DNA from: Kamptonema formosum PCC 6407
GTDB lineage: Bacteria; Cyanobacteriota; Cyanobacteriia; Cyanobacteriales; Microcoleaceae
DNA: 64,000 nucleotides
Direction: 5' to 3'
Assembly: GCF_000332155.1 (NCBI RefSeq)
Contig: NZ_KB235904.1
Location: 2,441,805 to 2,505,804, forward strand
Shown: positions 44,324-53,320 of the stretch, piece after piece
Layout of the letters: the number at the start of each line of letters is the position of its first letter
Position numbering within the stretch: position 1 is the first letter of the stretch
Position numbers and translations under genes: made by a program
The notes under the pieces: generated by a model
Told to the model about the DNA's origin: nothing
Database searches by the model: none
What the model saw: only the letters and a program-made list of their open reading frames with translations

Positions 44324-45103
44324 ATGAAATTTACCCTTTCTCTCTCTCCCTGGACAGTTAGCCGCTTCCTGATCCAGGTAATCTTAGGTCTTGCCTTACT
44401 CTCCATTGCTGGGCAGTTGATGCTTTATTTCCTACCCGAACACCCGTTTATAACTTACTTCGCAAACGCCTTCAATTTAGATAGCGAACGTAACATTCCT
44501 ACGCTTTACTCGGCTACAACATTGCTGTTTTGTGCAATCTTACTAGGCGCGATCGCCTATGCTAAAAATTTAGAAAAAGCTCGGTATACGCGCCACTGGA
44601 TGATTTTATCGGCTATATTTTTTTATCTCTCTGTGGACGAGGCAAAACAATTACACGAGAAATTAATTGACCCGATGCAATCTTTACTTAACGCCAGCGG
44701 CTTTCTTTTATTTACATGGGTTGTTCCCGCCGCCATTTTTTTAGCGATATTCGGGCTATATTATCTGAAATTTGTCGCTCACCTTCCTATCAAGTTCAAA
44801 AAGTTATTTTTGATGGCAGGATTTGTATACGTTGGAGGAGCCTTGGGTATGGAATTACTTGGGGGATACGAGGCTTCTGTGAATGGGATAGAGAGCGTAA
44901 TCTACAAAATCTTAGCGACTATTGAGGAGGTTTTAGAGATGCTAGGCATCGTTATCTTTATCCACGCTTTGCACTCTTACATTATCGTATTATTAAATGA
45001 GTTGATTCTCGAAGTTACCCTAGAGGATGCTACTCAGATTTTCGCCAGAAAAATGAGAACTGCAACACTTACTCCTGAGAGTTACTCACAAGATGTAACT
45101 TAG
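44324..45103 (+). CDS. Conserved multi-span membrane protein, unknown
   Basis: A 259-residue protein with about six membrane helices (SRFLIQVILGLALLSIAGQL, then TLYSATTLLFCAILLGAIAY and FLLFTWVVPAAIFLAIFGLY). Between helices a motif SVDEAKQLHEKL and later GYEASVNGIES then LATIEEVLEMLG carry conserved-looking acidic residues. Such sequences occur in cyanobacteria without known function. Upstream is a long spacer; downstream it converges with the recombinase-like gene after 32 bases. Confidence 0.7.
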   Translation: MKFTLSLSPWTVSRFLIQVILGLALLSIAGQLMLYFLPEHPFITYFANAFNLDSERNIPTLYSATTLLFCAILLGAIAYAKNLEKARYTRHWMILSAIFFYLSVDEAKQLHEKLIDPMQSLLNASGFLLFTWVVPAAIFLAIFGLYYLKFVAHLPIKFKKLFLMAGFVYVGGALGMELLGGYEASVNGIESVIYKILATIEEVLEMLGIVIFIHALHSYIIVLLNELILEVTLEDATQIFARKMRTATLTPESYSQDVT

Positions 45104-45135
45104 TCGCAGTATACTCAAAACCGTTATTTCCACCC

Positions 45136-46425
45136 TCAAAAAATAAAGACAATTTGAATCTCCCAGCTTGTATCCTGACGAATAATTTCAATTTGACTAA
45201 TAAATTCTCGAAAGTAGAATCGGCGCTCTGATTCTGACAAATCTAGCCAGAATTGCGGTAGAGAAACAGCTTGAGCAATTGAGCGCAAATTCACAGGCGG
45301 AAGCTGTGCGAGTTTGCTTTGCAGTTCGGAAATTTCTGTACGCAGTTTATAACTTCGCAATTCTGCGGTTTCTACATCTAAAATCCCCTCTTCAGTCAAA
45401 ATAGGTAATCGATCGATAATTTCTTGCTTAGCTGCGATCTCGCTCACAATTCCTCCTTTAATTCCCTCCATATCTGGCATTGTTAATTCTGCCACAGCCA
45501 GGGGCAGATCTCGACAAATTACCTCAATAGTTTGTGATAATATCTTCTCATAAGATAAGGCTTTGCACTTAGGTTTTTGGGGACAGCTAATCGGCCGCAA
45601 ATAAAGATATTCTTGGTCTTTGCGATGGGATGTAACTTTAGCAACTGTCATGGCTGAATCGCACTCTTTACAAACTACTAAACCCGCCAAAGAACGGGGG
45701 GCGCTAGCAGTGCGGGGAGGGAGCCTCTGATTGCGGCGCAGAAGGCGGTCTATTTGGGCCGCTTCTTCTCTGGAAATAATCGGAATATGAGTATTAGAAA
45801 TTACCTGGTCGTTTTGATATTCTAAATCCCCTCGATAGACGGGATTTGTCAACCAGCGGCGACCCGTGCTGACAGAGATTTTCTTGCCGTACTTCTTGGC
45901 TAAATAACGAACAGAACCCCGCAAGGAACCATAGAGCAAAAAGTGTTCAAAAAAGTCTTTAACGGCTGGTGCAGCGCTGCGATCGACAGTATAGCGGTCT
46001 TTTCCCCGCCGATATCCATAGGGCGCTTTTCCGGGAGGTGGAAGAGCTTTGATCCGGTTTCTAGCGTGTCCTTTGCGAATGCTGCGGCTGTGTTGACTCT
46101 GTTGAATTTCGTTAAGTAATTTGAGTAAATCGGTAATAGTTGAAACTTGACTATTAGCTGTTTTTCCCTCTATAATTAACTCAATACCGAGAGCTTCAAT
46201 TTGGGAGAGGCGATCGCAGACTTGCTGCACAGTATCGCCCAGTTCTTCCACGCGCTGAATTAATAGATATTCTGGGGGTTCCGATTGGCAGTCTTTTAAG
46301 AGTTGTTGCAGTTGTTCGCGTCCCCCTAAATCTTGATAGATGCGATCGACTTCCCTTTCCCAAATTGATGCTGGCGGTGCTATTTCAAGTAGAGGATCGC
46401 TATAAGAATAAGCAATTATTTTCAT
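45136..46425 (-). CDS. Serine-recombinase-like protein, apparently lacking catalytic residues
   Basis: A 429-residue protein. It has a short N-terminal resolvase-like part, a recombinase domain (ALPPPGKAPYGYRRGKDRYT, GRRWLTNPVYRGDLEYQND), a zinc ribbon (VCKEC then CPQKPKC) and a coiled C-terminus, as in XisF-type large serine recombinases. The catalytic YxRxS motif at the N-terminus is not seen: the equivalent stretch reads IIAYSYSDPLLE, with tyrosine where arginine is expected. So it may bind DNA without recombining. It shares one base with the next gene's stop. xisH/xisI are 21 kb away. Confidence 0.75.
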   Translation of the reverse strand: MKIIAYSYSDPLLEIAPPASIWEREVDRIYQDLGGREQLQQLLKDCQSEPPEYLLIQRVEELGDTVQQVCDRLSQIEALGIELIIEGKTANSQVSTITDLLKLLNEIQQSQHSRSIRKGHARNRIKALPPPGKAPYGYRRGKDRYTVDRSAAPAVKDFFEHFLLYGSLRGSVRYLAKKYGKKISVSTGRRWLTNPVYRGDLEYQNDQVISNTHIPIISREEAAQIDRLLRRNQRLPPRTASAPRSLAGLVVCKECDSAMTVAKVTSHRKDQEYLYLRPISCPQKPKCKALSYEKILSQTIEVICRDLPLAVAELTMPDMEGIKGGIVSEIAAKQEIIDRLPILTEEGILDVETAELRSYKLRTEISELQSKLAQLPPVNLRSIAQAVSLPQFWLDLSESERRFYFREFISQIEIIRQDTSWEIQIVFIF

Positions 46426-46790
46426 TATTCGCTGAGTTCAATTATGTTACCATCTGGGTCTTGAGTAAACAAAGCATTGCGACCTGATGCACTCATTTGT
46501 ATGGGGCAATTGTGGGCAATCAATTGTTCTTTAGCTTGGTTTAAATTCGCAACTGAAAATGCTAGATGTCGGTTGCGCCCCCATTTTTCAGAATCTCCGC
46601 GATCGTCTATAATTGTTGACGCGGCTAGTAAATGGATTTGGAAGTTACCAATTTGATACCATGCACCTGGAAATTTTAAATCTCTGTCAACTTTGGAGAG
46701 GTTTAAGACAGTTCCATAAAAAAATTCTGATTTTTCGAGGTGACTAACAACTATAGCAGCGTGGAGAAATTGAGTGATTTGCATAATCAT
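46425..46790 (-). CDS. VOC-family (glyoxalase-like) protein
   Basis: A 121-residue protein with two beta-alpha-beta-beta-beta units: TQFLHAAIVVSHLEKSEFFY with GTVLNL, and HLAFSVANLNQAKEQLIAHN ending in TQDPDGNIIELSE. Metal-binding H and E positions of the vicinal oxygen chelate fold are present (H9, H75, E118 region). Substrate unknown. Start is uncertain between codon 1 and codon 3. Its stop touches the recombinase-like start, so the two are one transcript. Confidence 0.85.
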   Translation of the reverse strand: MIMQITQFLHAAIVVSHLEKSEFFYGTVLNLSKVDRDLKFPGAWYQIGNFQIHLLAASTIIDDRGDSEKWGRNRHLAFSVANLNQAKEQLIAHNCPIQMSASGRNALFTQDPDGNIIELSE

Positions 46791-46793
46791 TAA

Positions 46794-46856
46794 ATTGGTA
46801 ATTGGTAATTGGTAATTGGTAATTGGTAATTGGTAATTGGTAATTGGTAATTGGTA
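46794..46856. repeat. Nine perfect ATTGGTA heptamers
   Basis: A 63-base run of nine identical seven-base units just upstream of the VOC gene, followed by TAATGGC units and a CCCTAGT heptamer tract up to about 46978. Confidence 0.9.
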
Positions 46857-46994
46857 ATACCTAATGGCTAATGGCTAATGGCTAATTACCCATCTCCCTC
46901 ATCTCCCCCATCCTCCCCCATCTTCCCCATCTCCCCTGCCCCCTCTTTCCCTAGTCCCTAGTCCCTAGCCCCTAGTCCCTTCTTCTATAAATTG

Positions 46995-48542
46995 CTAATA
47001 GTTTAAAGCTTTAGACTTTTGCTGAACAGTCGATCCTTCTTGAATTGGGTGTACGGGAATTTCAATCCAGAACTCCGTCCCCTCTCCTGGTTGCGACTCG
47101 CAGCGGAGCGATCCTTGGTGATTTTCTACTAAAATTTGACGACTAATAGATAATCCCAATCCCGTTCCTTTCCCTATTTGCTTCGTTGTAAAAAATTGGT
47201 CAAATACCCGCGATTTTACTTCTAGGGGTATTCCAGGCCCATTATCAGCAATTCGGACTGTCACATAATCGGGATGGCTAACTTCAGTGCGAATCCGAAT
47301 TGTTGGCATAATTTGGCCTACTATTTCTTCCCGATTTCCCATCCCTTCTTCCAAAGCATCAATGGCATTGCTAAGAATATTCATAAACACTTGATTTAGC
47401 TGTCCTGCATAGCACGTAACCATTGGCAAATCAGCATAATCTTTAACTATTTCAATCATTGGCCGTTTCGGGTGAGCTTTCAGGCGATTTTGCAAAATTA
47501 ATAGGGTAGTGTCAATCCCTTCATGCAAATCTACCTGTTTCATTTCAGTGTCATCTGTTCGTGAAAAATTCCGCAAAGACATTACAATCTGCCGAATCCT
47601 ATCGGCTCCAATTTGCATAGAACATAGGACTTTTGGTAAGTCTTCAATTAGAAAATCTAGGTCAATATCTTTGATATGCTGTTGAATTTCAGGAGTTGGT
47701 TCGGAATAGTATTCGCGATAGAGTTCGAGCAAGTGCAACAAATCTTGGGTATAAACTTCGGCATGGCTAAGGTTGCCATAAATGAAACTGACGGGGTTAT
47801 TAATTTCGTGGGCGACGCTGGCGACTAATTGCCCCAGTGAAGACATTTTTTCGCTGTGTAATAGTTTAGCTTGAGCTTGTTTGAGTCCGATCAGTGCTTT
47901 CTCAAGTTCAGCCGCTTGTGCTTCCGCTTGAGTAGTGGCAGCACAACTTTCTTGATAGAGTTCGAGGTGCTTGATATCCATTTCCAATTGTTCGGATTCA
48001 CTCTCGTGTTGATATTGAGTGACTACTGCATCCAATGATTCTAATAACCGACCATAAGCAGCGGTGACAATGTAGTTTAAATGGGGATTATTTGGTTCTA
48101 ATTCTATATCTGGGGATTGTACTAAATCTCTGACTTTAGTAATATAATCGCGTACTTGTTGGTCTAGATTCCAAGGTGGCTCAAAATACATCGCTTTGAC
48201 GACCTTTGAACTCTGACCTGGTAAATTCATGCTACGATCGCCATTAATTAAGCCATTGTGGGACTTTTCCATAAGATTTATGGCATCGAGCAAGTCGGTA
48301 CGCAGTTTTACCCTAACAGTCGGAACTTGAGAGCAAACTAACTTTAAAGACAGAAAGGCTATTCGCTGGGAAAGCATTCGCTGCCGACCGCTAATATTCA
48401 CAACAGCCGCACTAATTTTGCGGGCAGCCCAGATGTCATCTAAATTAAAGTATTTAGTGAATTCTAACATAAGTAATAGTTTGAGAGGACATAAGTTTTT
48501 AGAGTTCATAATAATGTAATGTTTTTCTACCCTGTTAAACAT
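46995..48542 (-). CDS. PilJ-domain sensor histidine kinase
   Basis: About 515 residues from an ATG at 48542; the start is uncertain (ATG at 48509 or 48470 also possible). An N-terminal region with ISGRQRMLSQRIAFLSLKLV matches the PilJ-type four-helix sensor domain (type IV pili methyl-accepting N-terminal). Then come coiled coil and a kinase of the same HEINNP class as the others in this window (H245, GKGTGLGLSISRQ). There are no membrane segments, which is unusual because PilJ domains are normally periplasmic. Signal unknown. Confidence 0.88.
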   Translation of the reverse strand: MFNRVEKHYIIMNSKNLCPLKLLLMLEFTKYFNLDDIWAARKISAAVVNISGRQRMLSQRIAFLSLKLVCSQVPTVRVKLRTDLLDAINLMEKSHNGLINGDRSMNLPGQSSKVVKAMYFEPPWNLDQQVRDYITKVRDLVQSPDIELEPNNPHLNYIVTAAYGRLLESLDAVVTQYQHESESEQLEMDIKHLELYQESCAATTQAEAQAAELEKALIGLKQAQAKLLHSEKMSSLGQLVASVAHEINNPVSFIYGNLSHAEVYTQDLLHLLELYREYYSEPTPEIQQHIKDIDLDFLIEDLPKVLCSMQIGADRIRQIVMSLRNFSRTDDTEMKQVDLHEGIDTTLLILQNRLKAHPKRPMIEIVKDYADLPMVTCYAGQLNQVFMNILSNAIDALEEGMGNREEIVGQIMPTIRIRTEVSHPDYVTVRIADNGPGIPLEVKSRVFDQFFTTKQIGKGTGLGLSISRQILVENHQGSLRCESQPGEGTEFWIEIPVHPIQEGSTVQQKSKALNY

Positions 48543-48961
48543 TTTGTACAATGATATCCTGAAAAAATATTTTTAGTTACTCGATCCGATCAAACGGTAT
48601 CTTTAATCACAAATTTTTACTGTAAATAGCTGGACTTGCAGTGAGGGCGAAAGCTATCACTGCAAGAATTATTAAACCGTTTGCTACGAACATTTGTTTA
48701 AAAGAAATCCGGTAGCCAAGGTTGAGGGCCAGCAAATATCAGAGTAGCTAGATTGAGTGCCTCATCCTCTCCTTCTTTCTTCTGCTTAGAACTTTCCACA
48801 AATTGCACAATAATCCCAATTCTCCAAATTATTGATACAATCTGTATTGTTGAGTTAACTTCAAAAGATCGACCTCCTGCCTTTTGCTGATGCTATTGAC
48901 TTTAAGTCGATTATGTGCTAGGCGTTGGCTGCTCTAGACTAAATCTACGATCGCTTCCTAC
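48543..48961. other. Spacer between PilJ-type kinase and direct repeat
   Basis: No gene seen in this AT-rich stretch. It presumably carries the promoter of the minus-strand kinase. Confidence 0.4.
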
Positions 48962-49023
48962 TACCTTGTTGTCATGTCAGGGTTTGTAAATAACCTTGCT
49001 GTCATGTCAGGGTTTGTAAATAA
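48962..49023. repeat. Two tandem 32-base direct repeats
   Basis: ACCTTGTTGTCATGTCAGGG and TTTGTAAATA are repeated once with a single T/C change. They lie ~120 bases before a small gene. It could be a duplicated regulator site or simple slippage. Confidence 0.8.
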
Positions 49024-49143
49024 TTGTAACTATAAAATACTCTCAAAGATTAAACTTTATTGCAAACTAGAAACATAACGAGAGTCCTGTGATACCTTCA
49101 ATGGTGGTCTGAAAACGACGCAGCATAAGGGAAGGAGAACACT

Positions 49144-49344
49144 TTGAACTCGCAGTTGACAGAATATCCGGCTTGCTCATTGCGTGAAGATGTCAGTGAG
49201 TACGTGGCTCATCTACAACTTCACATGACTTTACAGGCTCGTAACTTAGTCCCCAATATTACGCAGGCTAAAGATAGCCGCGAACATCTGTTGCAACAGA
49301 CTCAAGCTCATTTTGAGAAACGGGTGTCTCGACAAGCTCTTTAG
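49144..49344 (+). CDS. Small hypothetical protein, TTG start
   Basis: A 66-residue frame with an excellent ribosome site (GGAAGGAG, 7 bases before TTG). DVSEYVAHLQLHMTLQARNL then HLLQQTQAHFEKRVSRQAL is helical and basic at the end. Not recognised. The strong translation signal is the main evidence that it is real. Confidence 0.55.
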   Translation: MNSQLTEYPACSLREDVSEYVAHLQLHMTLQARNLVPNITQAKDSREHLLQQTQAHFEKRVSRQAL

Positions 49345-49472
49345 CTGGTGAATTTTTCTCTCTTTGCGATCGCGATTTCCAAAATTTACGCGATCGCTTC
49401 TCACTTTGGGGGAGTATGCTTTTTGGCAGATTTTCGCTAATATTCCTTGGAAGTGGCTTAAATCTAATTTAT

Positions 49473-51437
49473 ATGCGTACTCCAACAGTTATAGTTTTGA
49501 CTTTAGCGACCTTGATGGGAAGCGGGTTAACGAATGCGGGTTTAGCGATCGCCCAATCCTCAGCCCTCGAACCAAAAGCCAGCCATCTGCCGACAGCGAC
49601 AGCCCAAACGCCGACAATTCTGACCAAGGCTTTGGTCGCAAAGGCAAGATGCCTCTCCCACAAGAAAATTAGCTCTTGTGAAACAGGTAAGATGGCTGTT
49701 GCTGAGATTGATACAAAATATCCAAGCACTATTAAAAACCAGACGGTTGAAACCGCATCTGCACAGACACAACCCGCCGACGCGGGTTGTAAAATTATAT
49801 CTCCCTCTTCAGTCCGCGCAGGCGGACTTGGTTTGTGTAGCCGCGAATTCTATTCGCCCAGGCTTGGCGGACTGATTGAGAATAATCGACTGATTGAGAA
49901 TAATCGACTGATTGAGAATAATCGACTGATTGAGAATAATGTAGAGACGGTAACGATCGCAGCAAAAAAAGCTCTGCCTAAAGATTTTAAATCCGCGATC
50001 GCGACACCAACCCAAAGCATCGCCAGCCCCATTCCCTCACTCTCCAGCAGCCAAAGCACCCAAGTATTCAACAGTAGCGCCCAAGAACTCGGCGGTAGCG
50101 TACAAATGAGTATAGATGAGGGAGCGATCGCTCAAGATGTCGAAGGCGCTTATGTCAGAGAAGTACAAGTCCGCTTCGTCAACTCCAAAGGCGAAGCAGT
50201 AGATAAAGGGGGCAACCCAATTCAGGGGCGGATTTCAGAAGATTTCATCCGCAGCGAAATCCAACTCAAAGCCGGGGACAATTACAGTCAGGAAGCAGTC
50301 CGCAGAGATTTGCAGCAGTTGCGGCAATTGGCTTTATTTTCCAAGGTCACAGTTTCCACAGTACAAGTCGGTACTGATATCGATGTCATCTACAACGTCA
50401 CAGAAGGTCAGCCCCGCAGTTTTAACTTTGGTGGCGGTTATAGCGATGACCTTGGGGTGTTTGTAATTTTGGGAGTTCGGCAAATAATCGGCCGCAGCCA
50501 GCGAGTATCGCTGCTTTTCCAGCCTAGTATCCGAGACTTTGAGTACGATCTGCGGTTCACGAGTCCCTATCTGGCTAGCGAAGATCGTTTGGGTTACAGT
50601 TTCGGCACTTTTCGCGATCGCCGGAGTTCGGACATTTTTGACAAAGATGTTAATTTACCCGACGACAACAAAGTTCGGGAAATCAGGATGGGCGGTAACG
50701 TCAATTTCACCCGACCGATTGGCGATTGGCAGGGGACTCTGGGATTGAACTATACCAGCATCAGCACGCGCGATCGCAATTTGAGGATTGCCCGCCGCGA
50801 TGAAGAAGGAAATCCTCTGACTTTAAGCGGTACGGGGGTTGACGAATTATACACTGTCTCCTTAGCTTTCACCCGCGACTGGCGCAACAATCCCTTTAAC
50901 CCCACTAGCGGCTCAATTTTGACTTTGGGTACAGAACAGTCAATTCCTCTGGGGCGGGGGAACATCACAATGAATCGGTTATTAGCTAATTACATACAAT
51001 ACGTGCCTATACAATTGATAGGTCGAGGCGATCCCGAAGCTTTGCCCGAAATGTTTGCCTTTAACTTGCAAGCGGGTACGATCGTTGGCGACTTCCCACC
51101 CACAGAAGCTTTCCGTCTCGGTGGTAGCAGTTCTGTGCGGGCTTACACATCGGGAGCTCTTGGCACTGGCCGCAGCTACGTTTTAGCCTCCGGCGAGTAT
51201 CGCTTCCCCATCAGGAATAATATCGGCGGCGTAATATTTGTCGATTTTGCCTCAGATTTAGGTTCTGGCGACAGCGTATTGGGAGAACCAGCCATTGTCC
51301 GGGACAAACCTGGGACGGGTGCGGGGGCTGGGGTAGGAGTACGAGTGCGATCGCCTTTTGGGTTAATTCGCTTCGATATCGGAGTTAGCGATCGCGGCGG
51401 CGTAAGATTCCTCTTCGGTACCGGACAACGGTTTTAA
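49473..51437 (+). CDS. Omp85-family outer membrane protein with one POTRA domain
   Basis: A 654-residue protein from the ATG at 49473, which opens a signal peptide (MRTPTVIVLTLATLMGSGL, then AIAQ); an ATG at 49416 would add 19 residues. A low-complexity linker of ~180 residues includes repeat-derived sequence and four LIENNR units. A POTRA domain follows (about 215-305, VREVQVRFVNSKGEAV), then the 16-strand barrel with the Omp85 loop motif GGSSSVRAYT and a terminal phenylalanine. Members insert barrels into, or pass protein through, the outer membrane. The single POTRA makes it unlike full BamA/Toc75 (three). Confidence 0.88.
   Translation: MRTPTVIVLTLATLMGSGLTNAGLAIAQSSALEPKASHLPTATAQTPTILTKALVAKARCLSHKKISSCETGKMAVAEIDTKYPSTIKNQTVETASAQTQPADAGCKIISPSSVRAGGLGLCSREFYSPRLGGLIENNRLIENNRLIENNRLIENNVETVTIAAKKALPKDFKSAIATPTQSIASPIPSLSSSQSTQVFNSSAQELGGSVQMSIDEGAIAQDVEGAYVREVQVRFVNSKGEAVDKGGNPIQGRISEDFIRSEIQLKAGDNYSQEAVRRDLQQLRQLALFSKVTVSTVQVGTDIDVIYNVTEGQPRSFNFGGGYSDDLGVFVILGVRQIIGRSQRVSLLFQPSIRDFEYDLRFTSPYLASEDRLGYSFGTFRDRRSSDIFDKDVNLPDDNKVREIRMGGNVNFTRPIGDWQGTLGLNYTSISTRDRNLRIARRDEEGNPLTLSGTGVDELYTVSLAFTRDWRNNPFNPTSGSILTLGTEQSIPLGRGNITMNRLLANYIQYVPIQLIGRGDPEALPEMFAFNLQAGTIVGDFPPTEAFRLGGSSSVRAYTSGALGTGRSYVLASGEYRFPIRNNIGGVIFVDFASDLGSGDSVLGEPAIVRDKPGTGAGAGVGVRVRSPFGLIRFDIGVSDRGGVRFLFGTGQRF
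49775..49872. repeat. Dispersed repeat inserted in frame in the Omp85 gene
   Basis: ACCCGCCGACGCGGGTTGT, AGTCCGCGCAGGCGGACTTG and GTTTGTGTAGCCGCG are hallmarks of an intergenic cyanobacterial repeat; the same order appears at 56093-56150 in non-coding DNA. Here it is read as protein (PADAGCKIISPSSVRAGGLG) without breaking the frame. Confidence 0.7.
49873..49940. repeat. 18-base tandem repeat coding LIENNR
   Basis: Four copies of CTGATTGAGAATAATCGA (the last incomplete) give LIENNR repeats in the Omp85 linker. A multiple of three, so copy-number change keeps the frame. Confidence 0.9.
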
Positions 51438-51585
51438 ACTGTTAGTTGTTAATTGTTCGTTGTTAGTGGTTAGTTGTTAGTTGTTATTGACCCAGAAACC
51501 TGGCTTCTGCCGTGCATTTCGACAAACGTTTGACTAAACGGACGGTTGAATATTCTGGCTAACATTGCTCCAGTTACAGCTCTTA

Positions 51586-52893
51586 TTAACGCTGAGGTTT
51601 CTTGAGTTTAGAATCTTTAGCTTTTGCCGTTGATTTCGCTGGATAATACCTAAATTTACTCAGAGCAGCACTTGCCGATTTAGCAACATTCCGATCTGTA
51701 TCTCGCAGAGCTTGTTGCAGAAAAGGGATCGCTTTATCAGACTTAATTGCTCCTAAAGCTTCCACCGCAGATAGGCGTACCTGCGGCTCCAAATCTCTAC
51801 TCAGCTTTCCTAATATTGGTATTGCCTGCTGCAATTCCGATCTTGAACCGTTAGCAGCAGCAATTTTGCTTAAAGCTGCTGCTGTTAACTTGCGAATATT
51901 AGCGCTTTGATGACGGGAGTACCCGATTAACTGAGGAACAAAACTGATTTGACGGGAATCTCCCCAAGCTATAATTTTATTATCTAATTCCTGAACTAAT
52001 GCTTTAGCAGTGAAGTTCAATGTTGGGACTTTCTGCTCTTCAATTTCCGGCTCCAAAGGGACAGAATAAGTAGGAGTTACCGTCTCTAATTGTGGTGATT
52101 CCACAAACTCAGGAGTTGCTGTCTCTGAGGGCTGTGATTGCCAAGCTGGATTTTGTTCTCCTAACTGACTTTCATAATGGTTTTGTAACATCCTGACCGT
52201 TTGTTGTGTATAACCTTCATGGTTTTGCAACTCCTCATTGGCATTTTTTAACTGAGTTTCATAATGTTCTTGCAGTAGTCTGGTATTTCCCTGCATCTGA
52301 GCCTCGTGAGCTTGGGATTTCTCTGCGGCTAATCTTAAATCATTTTCGTATTCCTCTTGCAGCAGATTGATAGCTGATTGTTTCTGAGCTTCATAAGTTC
52401 TAGCTAATTCTTCAGCAGCTTGCATTAATTGAGTTTCGTATTGTGCTTGCAATTCACTGATAGTTGCCTGCATCTGAGCTTCGCGAGCCTGTAATTCTTC
52501 AGTGGTTTGTTTTAACTCGCTCTGATGTCTATCTTGCAGAGATTGTATGGCTGATTGCATCCTGTCTTCATAGGTTTTCTGCAATTCATCAGTGACTTGG
52601 ACTAACTGAATATTGTGTTGGTCTTGTAAGGATTGTATCGTTTCCTGTAGCCGTGAATTATGAACTTGTTCTAATTCTTCTGTGATTTGTCGGCGGCGGT
52701 TTTCCTCTCCCGCTTGTAGGGATTTGATAGTTTCTTGCATCCGAGACTGGTGGGTTCTTTCCATGTCCTCGGATATTCTGCGAGTTTGCTCGCTTTGGTT
52801 TTGCTTGTGCTGCTGCAATCTCTTTTCTACCAACCAGTAGGCAACTGCCAATCCCGCCAAAAAACTTATGAGTGCTGCTATTACTAAAATCAT
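51586..52893 (-). CDS. Membrane-anchored coiled-coil protein with HEAT repeats
   Basis: A 435-residue protein. A single N-terminal membrane helix (MILVIAALISFLAGLAVAYW) is followed by ~210 residues of coiled coil made of 30-34 residue units of the form QETIQSLQDQHNIQL, i.e. an internally duplicated rod. A proline-rich linker (~250-290) leads to C-terminal HEAT-like repeats (AALSKIAAAN, AVEALGAIKSDKAIPFLQQA, LRDTDRNVAKSASAAL). It looks like a scaffold at the membrane; function unknown. Confidence 0.78.
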   Translation of the reverse strand: MILVIAALISFLAGLAVAYWLVEKRLQQHKQNQSEQTRRISEDMERTHQSRMQETIKSLQAGEENRRRQITEELEQVHNSRLQETIQSLQDQHNIQLVQVTDELQKTYEDRMQSAIQSLQDRHQSELKQTTEELQAREAQMQATISELQAQYETQLMQAAEELARTYEAQKQSAINLLQEEYENDLRLAAEKSQAHEAQMQGNTRLLQEHYETQLKNANEELQNHEGYTQQTVRMLQNHYESQLGEQNPAWQSQPSETATPEFVESPQLETVTPTYSVPLEPEIEEQKVPTLNFTAKALVQELDNKIIAWGDSRQISFVPQLIGYSRHQSANIRKLTAAALSKIAAANGSRSELQQAIPILGKLSRDLEPQVRLSAVEALGAIKSDKAIPFLQQALRDTDRNVAKSASAALSKFRYYPAKSTAKAKDSKLKKPQR

Positions 52894-53023
52894 CAGTGAA
52901 AACCCTCCAGTTTGAAGTGCGCCTGCTTTTCTGTTTAACTAATGATACAGTATTGAAGAGATGGCAAAGTATAAAAATTGCTAAACTGCTACCTCTCCAA
53001 AGCCACTTCGCAGTCGTGTCTCA

Positions 53024-53320
53024 ATGGAACACCCATTACCAACTCCCACCACTCGCGCTCATGTTTTTGTTTCGGGAACTGTTCAAGGTGTTGGCTATCG
53101 TTACTCAACTATGAATTACGCCAAGCGATTTGGCGTGAATGGTTGGGTACGAAATCTTGCCGACGGCAGGGTAGAAGCTGTGTTTGAAGGAAGTATAGAA
53201 GCCGTGCAATCGATGATTTCCTGGTGTCGCATTGGGCCGATGGGTGCTGTAGTTAAAGATGTGGCGATCGAGTATGAAGAACCGGAGGGAGATCGCCGAT
53301 TTGAAATTCGCCGTTTCTAA
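53024..53320 (+). CDS. acyP: Acylphosphatase
   Basis: A 98-residue enzyme that hydrolyses acyl phosphates. [15 protein letters not shown] holds the phosphate-binding loop and catalytic arginine, and [17 protein letters not shown] holds the conserved asparagine. Its last 68 bases overlap, antisense, the 3' end of trpF. Confidence 0.95.
   Translation: MEHPLPTPTTRAHVFVSGTVQGVGYRYSTMNYAKRFGVNGWVRNLADGRVEAVFEGSIEAVQSMISWCRIGPMGAVVKDVAIEYEEPEGDRRFEIRRF

Noticed and set aside
49469..50071. Several frames antisense to the Omp85 N-terminal region
   Set aside because: They arise from the LIENNR tandem repeat and the inserted dispersed repeat, which keep all frames open.
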